Assembly: GCA_028699855.1 (NCBI GenBank)
Contig: JAQVTV010000055.1
Location: 1-6,500 of the forward strand
Length of the DNA stretch: 6,500 bases
DNA from: Candidatus Izemoplasmatales bacterium
GTDB taxonomy: Bacteria > Bacillota_I > Bacilli_A > Izemoplasmatales > Hujiaoplasmataceae
Direction of reading: 5' to 3'
Shown here: positions 1-5,565 of the stretch, in pieces
How the letters are laid out: each line of letters starts with the position of its first letter
How positions within the stretch are numbered: the stretch's first letter is position 1
Program-made: the position numbers and the translations under genes
Notes under the pieces: model-generated
What the model saw: only the letters and a program-made list of their open reading frames with translations
Told to the model about the DNA's origin: nothing
Databases searched by the model: none

Positions 1-1359
1 ATTGGCCTTATATGGCTGGTGGATGGACTCGAGCGCATCCGCCAACGCTTTTTCCGCACGGTCCCATGTGGCAATGTCTCAGATGAATTTACTCTCGGGG
101 CGCGTCGACAACTCGATATGGTACTCGAGATTGAATACCTTGTACACTTCATCGAACAGGCGGACCAACTCGCGGATTTCTTGGACAATCTGCGCTTCTG
201 TCATAAAAATATGGGCATCATCCTGTGTGAAATTCCGGACGCGGAACAAGCCGGCCAAGGCACCGCTCGCCTCGTGACGATGCACCAGTCCCAGTTCGCC
301 GACCTTGAGCGGGAAGTCCTTGTATGAATGGATATCGCGTTTGTAGACCAACATCCCCCCCGGACAGTTCATCGGTTTGATTGCGAATTCCTGTTCGTCA
401 ATCTTGGAGATATACATGTTCTCACGATAGTTTTCCCAATGTCCCGAAACGACCCAGAGATCCTTGTTGAGCATGATCGGTGTTTGAATCAGTTTGTAGC
501 CTTCACGCAGATGGATCTTGTACCAGAAATCTTCGAGTTCGCGTCTGAGAATCATGCCATTGGGTAACCAGAAAGGAAAACCGGGGCCGTACTCGCTGAG
601 CATGAATAGATCGAGTTCGCGTCCGAGTTTCCGATGGTCGCGTTTCTTTCGCTCTTCCAACAAATAGAGGTGATTATTCAAAGCATCCTGGGTGAAAAAG
701 GCGGTGCCATAGATGCGGGTCAACTGCTTGTTTTTCGAATCGCCTCGCCAGTAAGCCCCGGCAAGCGACAACAATTTCACGTATTTCAACCATTTAGTCC
801 CTTCCAAATGCGGTCCGCGACAGAGATCAGTGAAGTGGTCCATCCGGTATATCGAGATCTCTTCGCCTTCGGGAAGGTCCTGAATCAATTCGACTTTGTA
901 TGGATCATCATGGAAAATGCTTAATGCTTCCGCTTGGGTGACGACGCTGCGCTTGAACACTTCGTTCGCCGAGGCGAGTTTCACCATGAGCTTCTCGATT
1001 TCTGGCAGAGACTGGTCGCTCAAAACGACATCGCCCAAATCAACATCATAATAAAATCCGTCTTCAATCGTGGGCCCGACACCGAAGGTCGCATGCGGAA
1101 AAAGGATCTTCAACGCTTCCGCAAGCAAATGCGCCGCGGAATGCCGTAATACTTCCAAAGATTCCGGATCGTCCGGCGTCAAAATCCTGAGTTGTCCATC
1201 CTGTTCCAAAGGTCGATTCAAATCGCGGATCTGATCCTGCCATGAAACGGCAATCGCCTTTTTTCTGAGCGAGAGCGAGATGCTTTCAGCCACTTCAGCT
1301 CCGGTGACGCCTTGGGGGAAGGAGCGGATATCCTTTTCTGACAGTTGTATTTGTATCAT
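1..1359 (-). CDS. thrS: Threonyl-tRNA synthetase, 3' end outside the window, reading frame interrupted by an in-frame UGA
   Basis: Class II synthetase that charges tRNA-Thr with threonine in the cytoplasm. Seen: an N-terminal TGS domain (about residues 1-62), the editing domain with HSAAH (H73, H77) and CRGPH (C180, H184), then the catalytic core from about 250 with MNCPGG (330-335), VHRHEASGAL motif 2 (R361) and FTQDDAHIF. C332 and H383 match two of the three zinc ligands; the third lies outside. The ATG at 1359 has AGGAGG eight bases upstream and follows a T-box leader. After residue 426 (STRPESKFI) the frame meets TGA at 79-81, then continues without a frameshift as DIATWDRAEKALADALESI to the edge, which is typical ThrRS sequence. 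Family members are near 640 residues, so about a third is missing here. Whether the gene is functional cannot be decided from the window: a nonsense mutation or base-call error is more likely than recoding. Identity is certain. Confidence 0.95.
79..81 (-). other. In-frame UGA codon inside thrS
   Basis: The minus-strand codons read ATC TGA GAC. The flanking peptide (STRPESKFI before, DIATWDRAEKAL after) is continuous ThrRS homology, so there is no frameshift. By recollection of homologues, this loop usually has a glycine here (as in RPEKRIGSDEMW of E. coli), so GGA to TGA, one G-to-T change, is the simplest origin. Confidence 0.9.
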
Positions 1360-1367
1360 GGGTATTA

Positions 1368-1373
1368 CCTCCT
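1368..1373 (-). promoter_or_regulatory. Ribosome binding site of thrS
   Basis: AGGAGG on the minus strand, eight bases before the ATG at 1359-1357. It is a full match to the anti-Shine-Dalgarno core and lies downstream of the T-box terminator, so it is transcribed only on read-through. It fixes the thrS start. Confidence 0.85.
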
Positions 1374-1380
1374 AATAAAT

Positions 1381-1406
1381 AAAAAAACGTCCTCATCAAA
1401 AGGACG
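1381..1406 (-). terminator. Intrinsic terminator of the thrS T-box leader
   Basis: Minus strand CGTCCT-TTTGATG-AGGACG gives a six-base-pair stem with a seven-base loop, followed directly by seven T residues. It sits downstream of the T-box and ends 21 bases before the thrS start. It is conditional: it forms when tRNA-Thr is charged. As no other terminator is visible after dnaI, it may also stop transcripts coming from the upstream operon. Confidence 0.9.
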
Positions 1407-1412
1407 AAAAAT

Positions 1413-1430
1413 CGCGGTACCACCTTTATT
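1413..1430 (-). promoter_or_regulatory. T-box sequence / antiterminator core
   Basis: Minus strand AATAAAGGTGGTACCGCG matches the family consensus AANNNAGGGTGGNACCGCG except for one base fewer in the G run. The UGGU bulge at 1422-1419 is the expected partner of an ACCA tRNA end. The 3' part (GTACCGCG and onward) must switch between the antiterminator and the region leading into the terminator. Confidence 0.92.
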
Positions 1431-1447
1431 CCAGAAGATCATTCTGG
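1431..1447 (-). other. Stem III hairpin of the T-box leader
   Basis: Minus strand CCAGAA-TGATC-TTCTGG forms six perfect base pairs with a five-base loop, directly before the T-box sequence. This is where stem III sits in known T-box leaders. Confidence 0.75.
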
Positions 1448-1502
1448 CACTTGACGCCGATAACCGCGGCTGCGGAACTTCTTCAGAAGTCGACTCCAAG
1501 GT

Positions 1503-1505
1503 GGT
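1503..1505 (-). promoter_or_regulatory. Candidate specifier codon ACC (Thr)
   Basis: Minus strand GGGGTTACCACCTTGGAG lies on the 3' side of stem I. The trinucleotide ACC, followed by A and a pyrimidine-rich run ending in GGAG, is placed as specifiers usually are. Outer CAAG/CTTG and inner TATCTG/CAGATA pairings bracket it. ACC encodes threonine, in agreement with thrS downstream. Another ACC in GAGACCGG (around 1520) is possible but lies next to the apical hairpin. Confidence 0.6.
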
Positions 1506-1524
1506 AACCCCTATCTGCCGGTCT

Positions 1525-1547
1525 CGATAGCTCACACCGTCCTATCG
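1525..1547 (-). other. Stem I apical hairpin of the T-box leader
   Basis: CGATAG and CTATCG pair perfectly around the loop GACGGTGTGAG, preceded by AGCGAC. The GGTG and GAG elements resemble the conserved stem I apical region that contacts the tRNA elbow. Confidence 0.75.
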
Positions 1548-1603
1548 TCGCTTGAAGGGCCAGATACAGGTCTTGTCCTCATCTTTGTCTGTGATATAAA
1601 TCC

Positions 1604-1631
1604 ATTATATGTCAAAACAGGGAAATGTCAA
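1604..1631 (-). promoter_or_regulatory. Sigma-A-type promoter of thrS
   Basis: Minus strand TTGACA (1631-1626), 16 bases, TATAAT (1609-1604): both hexamers match the housekeeping consensus exactly. The dnaI stop codon TGA (1630-1628) lies inside the -35 box. Expected start of transcription is near the A at 1597. A second TTGACA abuts the -10 box (1615-1610) and has no usable spacer. A promoter this strong, held down by a T-box terminator, is typical of amino-acid-starvation control. Confidence 0.85.
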
Positions 1632-2530
1632 GCGTTACGTAGTGGTTTTTCCGAAATCTCAAACTCGGTAGCCAACTCATGAACCCGTTCATAAATGCGT
1701 ATAGCTTTGGATTTATCCAACACGCTCTGACTGACCTGCATCGCTTCCACAAGCACTTTCATCTTGAGATTCGATGAGAAAAACGTCGGTTTTCGATCGA
1801 GAACACGGTGTTGCAAAATCGGTCCGAGAACCTCGTCGCGAATAAATTCGTTCGGTGTTTCTCCGCCGAGATCATCGAGGAAGAGAATCTCTACACGTTT
1901 CAAATCTTCGATTTTCGACTCGAGTTCTCCCGTGGAGATGGAGGATTTCAATTCGCGGACCAAATCCGGGTAGTACGCAAAGATGATCTTGCAGCCCTTC
2001 TTTGCCAACTCATTGGCGATCACAGCGAGGATATAGGTCTTACCCGCCCCGAAAAGCCCGGAAAGATACATCCCCTTCAGGTAGTTGTCTGGAGCATACT
2101 CGTTCAGAAATTTCAAGATGTAACGATGGATTTCCTTGCGTTGCGGACCGATGAGATCGAAATCATCCAATCGCGCCTCAAACACCTTTTTCGTCACATA
2201 CATCGCGTCGATTCGGGATGTGCTGTCATCGGTGAGATTATAGCGACATTTTTCATATTCCAACGTGACCGCACCACCAAGTGATGCCAATCTAGGGGTA
2301 TATCCCGAAGTCGCCAGAAGACATGCATGGAGTCCGCGACATCGGGCGCACATCGTACGAGCATCCTTATATGTCAAAAAATCATTCATCCCCAAGATGA
2401 TGGCATCATGTTTCATATCATGTTTGATGACGAATTGACGGATGACCGGATCATCCAACAATACCTCAATCGCGTCGTCCGGATTGACTTTCTTCGGTGG
2501 CTGAAACAACAGCCCATCAACTTTCTTCAT
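1628..2530 (-). CDS. dnaI: Primosomal protein DnaI, helicase loader
   Basis: AAA+ ATPase of 300 residues that loads the replicative helicase at the origin and at restart sites, working with DnaB and DnaD in Bacilli. Seen: an N-terminal zinc-binding region with C61, C64, C70 and C95 plus H68, around CARCRGLHAC and GYTPRL; Walker A GLFGAGKT (158-165, K164); Walker B ILFLDD (215-220); sensor 1 FFSSN (250-254); and the C-terminal RIYERVHELATEF typical of DnaI/DnaC. The start is the ATG at 2530, preceded by AGAAGG and giving MKKVDGLLF. A longer in-frame reading from 2578 would overlap dnaB and has no ribosome site. It begins 14 bases after the dnaB stop, so the two are co-transcribed. The cysteine-rich N-terminus argues against an IstB transposition helper. 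The TGA stop lies inside the thrS -35 box. Confidence 0.95.
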   Translation of the reverse strand: MKKVDGLLFQPPKKVNPDDAIEVLLDDPVIRQFVIKHDMKHDAIILGMNDFLTYKDARTMCARCRGLHACLLATSGYTPRLASLGGAVTLEYEKCRYNLTDDSTSRIDAMYVTKKVFEARLDDFDLIGPQRKEIHRYILKFLNEYAPDNYLKGMYLSGLFGAGKTYILAVIANELAKKGCKIIFAYYPDLVRELKSSISTGELESKIEDLKRVEILFLDDLGGETPNEFIRDEVLGPILQHRVLDRKPTFFSSNLKMKVLVEAMQVSQSVLDKSKAIRIYERVHELATEFEISEKPLRNA

Positions 2531-2544
2531 GGCGATCCTTCTTT

Positions 2545-3768
2545 CTACTCGATGGTTTTTAAATAATCTTCTAGCCAATCAATGGTGACATCGGGTTTGT
2601 TTGCGACTCTTTTGCCTTTCGATGAACGCTGCTGCATCGCATTTTGGTTTTTTTGGAACGTCGAACGCAGATGTTCCACATACGCCATCGCGGTCTCAAC
2701 CGAGTCGATCTGATTATTTTTCCAACTCAGTCCGATCTTCTCAAAATATGGATAACCCGGTAGGATACCTTCCTTGATTTTTGCAACATAGGCCAATAAG
2801 ACATTGACGACACCGCGGTCTAGCCCGACATCTTCCAACAACCGCTCCGCAATCCTCAGATCGGCTGCGGATGCTTGGCCGCCGCCCATCTCTTCAAGAA
2901 CCAAACGCGGAGACATCGTTTTGAAGTATTCCACGGGATCATGGGGAATGTTGCGGACCTCCGGCTCGACCGTATGGTCGTGGGTCAGGGCTTGATGCCT
3001 GTCGCGATACGCCTCGCGTGCCAAAACCGCGAGTTTCACCAAATCGACTCTTTGGTGGCTGTCCACGGCTTTCAAATAGAGGTCGCGCATCACCAACTCA
3101 TCGATATCATAGACATAATGGAGATTGTTGATCTTCATCTTCGTTGTCTCATTGAGCAGTTTTGGGTCGAAAAAATCTTCCGACAGTCCATCGGTGAACA
3201 CACGCCAGTTGAACGTGCCGTTGGTACGCAACGTCTTCGAACGGATAGGATCGCTCAAGCCCGGGGTTTGAACCTCGTCGGTATGGTCGATCGCTGGAAA
3301 TACTTCATCAAAGGATTTGGTGATGTGAATCCACTTCCCCTTCACGGGTTTTTTGAGTTTGAAGAGTTCGACCAACTTGATAAACCGCGTCTTCGTGATC
3401 GCTTGAATCAAATATTGACCCATCACACCATCATTGATGAAACATTGCGCGGACATCGGCAACTTCAACTCATAGGTAAAAGTTTCACCGAGATAATAGA
3501 CATCGAGCAACCCGATCGCTTCAAGACGATAACGATCCTTTTCGATATCCTCGATCTTTCGATTAAGCAACGATTCGAGATCGGCGTGAACGTAATCGAC
3601 TGCCGCCCCGGTTTGACGATCAGTCAAACACCACAAGGTGTGATAGAATGTATAGGCAAAAACGCCGATAATCGGCTGATACAAAAGTGCCAGGACCTGG
3701 TGATCCATGGGGGACAGCACGCCTTGCGCATACACACTCAAACGATCGCTTCGAGACAGAGTATTCAA
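2545..3768 (-). CDS. dnaB: Replication initiation and membrane attachment protein DnaB (Bacillus type)
   Basis: Protein of 407 residues of the DnaB/DnaD family, which in Bacillus brings DnaI-bound helicase to the DnaA-marked origin and links it to the membrane. It is not the replicative helicase (DnaC in Bacillus) and has no Walker motifs. Seen: an N-terminal domain opening with LLYQPIIGVFAY (28-39), a hallmark of the family, followed by the winged-helix-like region to about 165; and a C-terminal DnaB_2-like domain at about 285-370 with YPYFEKIGLSWK (339-350) and NQIDSVETAMAYVE. The tail is basic (KGKRV), then ends WLEDYLKTIE. The start is TTG at 3768-3766, chosen because AGGAGG lies six bases upstream and no ATG occurs before residue 21. 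It follows the unknown 118-aa gene by 10 bases and precedes dnaI by 14. The partnership with dnaI is strong support. Confidence 0.92.
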   Translation of the reverse strand: MNTLSRSDRLSVYAQGVLSPMDHQVLALLYQPIIGVFAYTFYHTLWCLTDRQTGAAVDYVHADLESLLNRKIEDIEKDRYRLEAIGLLDVYYLGETFTYELKLPMSAQCFINDGVMGQYLIQAITKTRFIKLVELFKLKKPVKGKWIHITKSFDEVFPAIDHTDEVQTPGLSDPIRSKTLRTNGTFNWRVFTDGLSEDFFDPKLLNETTKMKINNLHYVYDIDELVMRDLYLKAVDSHQRVDLVKLAVLAREAYRDRHQALTHDHTVEPEVRNIPHDPVEYFKTMSPRLVLEEMGGGQASAADLRIAERLLEDVGLDRGVVNVLLAYVAKIKEGILPGYPYFEKIGLSWKNNQIDSVETAMAYVEHLRSTFQKNQNAMQQRSSKGKRVANKPDVTIDWLEDYLKTIE

Positions 3769-3774
3769 TGTATT

Positions 3775-3780
3775 CCTCCT
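3775..3780 (-). promoter_or_regulatory. Ribosome binding site that sets the TTG start of dnaB
   Basis: Perfect AGGAGG, six bases before TTG. Its first two bases belong to the TAG stop of the preceding gene (TAGGAGG), so termination of one gene and initiation of the next are physically linked. The site argues for TTG as the true start. Confidence 0.85.
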
Positions 3781-4135
3781 ATGGGTGGAGCGAAACGCCT
3801 TTAAAGTTGAGCGATTTGTCCATTGCTTGGTAAAAAGCGACCGCTTTTTTCTTGGGACGGTTCAGCCCGATGAACGTGAAGGTATTGATTTTGACATCGA
3901 TTCCTGCTTCGACCGGCGTGACCAGTGTCACGGTCACGATCATGTCAAATCCATTACCCAAAAGGTAGATTTCCTTGTGATCCTCATTGACATTTCTGAC
4001 ATCAAGAGCTGCTTCCTCAGCGTATTTCTTGATTGCTTCCAAACATTGGCGAAAATTGTTCCGATAATATCGGGTCCGCAGTTCTTGATGGGAATGGAGC
4101 TCTCTTGTTTCACATGAATTTGCAAAAATGGACAT
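3779..4135 (-). CDS. Hypothetical protein, 118 residues, between coaE and dnaB
   Basis: I do not recognise a named family. That it is a real gene is supported by AAGGAG eight bases before its ATG, by its start one base after the coaE stop, and by its stop merging with the dnaB ribosome site. The protein appears soluble: no signal peptide and no membrane segment. Layout: a basic, probably helical stretch ELRTRYYRNNF (19-28) leading into CLEAIKKYAEEAAL (31-44); a middle part rich in alternating hydrophobic residues (EIYLLGNGF, DMIVTVTLV, IDVKINTFTF; about 55-88), probably beta strands; then GLNRPKKKAVAFYQAMDKSL (90-109) and a C-terminal FKGVSLHP. Two cysteines (8, 31) form no metal motif. Its place is where B. 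subtilis has nrdR, but it lacks the NrdR zinc ribbon and ATP-cone. Position hints at, but does not prove, a link to replication initiation. Confidence 0.85.
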   Translation of the reverse strand: MSIFANSCETRELHSHQELRTRYYRNNFRQCLEAIKKYAEEAALDVRNVNEDHKEIYLLGNGFDMIVTVTLVTPVEAGIDVKINTFTFIGLNRPKKKAVAFYQAMDKSLNFKGVSLHP

Positions 4136-4136
4136 A

Positions 4137-4733
4137 TCAACCTCTCCTTAATTGATCAAGTACCCACTGAAAAGCATTTCGTGTCGCTTCAAAACTTTGG
4201 GCATTATCGATGACATAAGTTGCGCGCAACTTCTTTTCTTCAAGCGATGCTTGGGCGTCAATCTTGACTTGTGCGTACGCCCTGTCGATTTGATCGCGTT
4301 CCATCAACCGCTGAATCTGAACATCATATGGCACATACACACAGATCGTCACGTCACAAAAAGCATCAAAACCGGACTCGAACAACAGCGGTACACTGAC
4401 CACCAGACATGGCACTTTCTTCTCACGATAAGAAGCGATCAAACCGAGGATCTCCTCTTGGACCACGGGATGCGTGATGTGGTTCAAACGTTGTCTGAAG
4501 ACATCGTCAGTAAATGCTTTCAGTGCGAGCTCCTGCCATAAAATCTCCCCTGAAGGAGAAATCATTCCGCTCGGGACGAGCTTTGTGATTTCATTATACA
4601 ACAAGTTGCCCGGTTTTGTTAATTGTTTATAGACTTCATCCGCTTCGATCAACGGAATGTTCTCATCGCGAAACCAACCGGCGATGACACTTTTTCCGCT
4701 GGCGATTCCTCCGGTCAAACCGATGACTTTCAT
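4137..4733 (-). CDS. coaE: Dephospho-CoA kinase
   Basis: Cytosolic P-loop kinase of 198 residues, the usual family length. It catalyses the last step of coenzyme A synthesis, ATP-dependent 3'-phosphorylation of dephospho-CoA. Seen: the N-terminal P-loop GLTGGIASGKS (5-15, K14, S15); IEADEV (29-34), the place of the family's usual DAD motif; HITHPVV (85-91); VPLLFESG (114-121); the lid region QRLMERD (141-147); AQASLEEKK (160-168); and YVIDN (173-177) near the end. The ATG at 4733 has GGGAG seven bases upstream and starts four bases after the mutM stop. The final codons of coaE contain the ribosome site AAGGAG of the next gene. The first aspartate of DAD is glutamate here (E30), a conservative change. 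The call is secure. Confidence 0.96.
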   Translation of the reverse strand: MKVIGLTGGIASGKSVIAGWFRDENIPLIEADEVYKQLTKPGNLLYNEITKLVPSGMISPSGEILWQELALKAFTDDVFRQRLNHITHPVVQEEILGLIASYREKKVPCLVVSVPLLFESGFDAFCDVTICVYVPYDVQIQRLMERDQIDRAYAQVKIDAQASLEEKKLRATYVIDNAQSFEATRNAFQWVLDQLRRG

Positions 4734-4737
4734 CGAA

Positions 4738-5565
4738 TCACTCCCAACTTTGACATTTCGGACACACGTATGTGCCCCTTCCAGCGACTTTCATTTTCCT
4801 GATGGTTTCTCCACACACAGGACATGGAAGTCCCGCACGTGTATGAACGTTGAGTTCATTTTGAAAACGACCGCTCACACCCAGGCTTGATACATAAGTC
4901 CGGATCGTGGTGCCACCTCGTTCCACGGCTAACTCCAAGACCGAAATCGCGTTTGCCAACACCTTTTCAACATCTCGAGGGGTGAGTCTTGCGCCGGGTA
5001 TCTGAGGATGGATCCGTGAAAGAAACAACACTTCATCGACATAAATATTGCCCAGACCGCTGATGATCGTCTGATCGAGCAACAACGCTTTGATCGGGCG
5101 ATGACTTCGCGAGAGCCGTTGAAACAGATAACCTGCATTCCCGCGCAACTCGAATGGCTCATATCCCAGACGATCCAATCCTTGTGCCGACCGCCATTGT
5201 CCTTTCGTCGTCCATTCCATCGTACCGAATTTGCGCACATCATGATAGCGAAGCGACAGATGATCCGACAACTCCCAAATGACATGTTCATGCTTCGCGA
5301 TCGGGTCTGTACTGGTTTTGATGAAAAATCTGCCTTCCATCCGCAAGTGGACGATGATCTCGCCATCTGAAAGATGAAAGATCAGATATTTTCCTCTACG
5401 ATCCAGCCCTTCCAAGGTTCTTCCGATCAGATGGGATTCAAACTCCGAAACGCTCGATGAGCGAATGATTCGGTCGCATCCAACCTTGACATCAAGGATC
5501 TTCCGCCCCAAAATATGGTTCAGCAAAGTTCGCCGGATGGTTTCGACTTCAGGGAGTTCAGGCAT
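4738..5565 (-). CDS. mutM: Formamidopyrimidine-DNA glycosylase (Fpg/MutM)
   Basis: Bifunctional glycosylase and AP lyase of 275 residues that removes 8-oxoguanine and ring-opened purines from DNA. Seen: MPELPEVET at the N-terminus, with P2 the Schiff-base nucleophile and E3 and E6 conserved; RRGKYL with catalytic K59; HLRMEGRF with intercalating M76; DVRKFG with R111 and F113; the helix-two-turn-helix SGLGNIYVDE (169-178); and a C-terminal zinc finger with C248, C251, C268 and C271 plus the GRGTYVCP loop. All key residues are present, and EVET plus the finger distinguish it from Nei. The start must be the ATG at 5565, because the enzyme needs proline right after the initiator; in-frame extensions to 5610 are wrong. 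It overlaps the polA stop by eight bases (ATGCCTGA), implying translational coupling of two repair genes. Confidence 0.97.
   Translation of the reverse strand: MPELPEVETIRRTLLNHILGRKILDVKVGCDRIIRSSSVSEFESHLIGRTLEGLDRRGKYLIFHLSDGEIIVHLRMEGRFFIKTSTDPIAKHEHVIWELSDHLSLRYHDVRKFGTMEWTTKGQWRSAQGLDRLGYEPFELRGNAGYLFQRLSRSHRPIKALLLDQTIISGLGNIYVDEVLFLSRIHPQIPGARLTPRDVEKVLANAISVLELAVERGGTTIRTYVSSLGVSGRFQNELNVHTRAGLPCPVCGETIRKMKVAGRGTYVCPKCQSWE

Larger units (their letters stand above)
1381..1597 (-). promoter_or_regulatory. T-box riboswitch (tRNA-sensing leader) of thrS
   Basis: The roughly 215-base leader between the promoter and thrS has the parts of a transcriptional T-box. In transcript order there is a stem I apical hairpin (CGATAG/CTATCG, 1547-1525) whose loop GACGGTGTGAG follows AGCGAC, as is typical of T-boxes. 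Next come a candidate Thr specifier ACC (1505-1503), a hairpin ACTTC-TGAA-GAAGT (1490-1477), a stem III hairpin CCAGAA-TGATC-TTCTGG (1447-1431), the T-box AATAAAGGTGGTACCGCG (1430-1413) and a terminator (1406-1381). In known T-boxes, uncharged cognate tRNA pairs with the specifier and, by its NCCA end, with UGGN in the antiterminator. Here that is UGGU (1422-1419), implying discriminator base A. Threonine shortage should therefore raise thrS expression. The class is clear from the motifs; the 5' end is inferred from the promoter. Confidence 0.95.

Noticed and set aside
79..81. UGA read as glycine or tryptophan genome-wide (alternative genetic code)
   Set aside because: UGA ends polA, mutM, coaE and dnaI at the expected protein ends, and tryptophan codons in these genes are UGG. 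One isolated UGA does not support a code change.
30..81. UGA as selenocysteine with a downstream SECIS hairpin
   Set aside because: No convincing stem-loop follows the UGA, and ThrRS is not a known selenoprotein; cysteine is not expected at this loop position.
1628..2530. DnaI as an IstB-like transposition helper
   Set aside because: The cysteine-rich N-terminal region, the adjacent dnaB and the absence of any transposase or inverted repeats favour the helicase loader.
2531..2578. Upstream start for dnaI at 2578
   Set aside because: It would overlap the end of dnaB, has no ribosome site, and adds residues unlike the DnaI N-terminus. The ATG at 2530 has AGAAGG at proper distance.
2545..3768. 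dnaB as the replicative DNA helicase
   Set aside because: There is no Walker A or B motif or RecA-like core; the sequence shows the DnaB_2-type motifs of the Bacillus initiation protein.
2875..3804. Long open frame on the plus strand (309 codons) opposite dnaB
   Set aside because: It lies fully antisense to a well-supported dnaB, shows no recognisable motif and has no convincing ribosome site. It is a mirror of the codon bias of dnaB. Similar plus-strand frames at 1808-2284, 4152-4541 and 5735-6208 were dropped for the same reason.
3940..4140. Overlapping 66-codon frame on the minus strand in the unknown gene
   Set aside because: It is an out-of-frame reading of the 118-residue gene, whose own start has the ribosome site and whose stop abuts dnaB.
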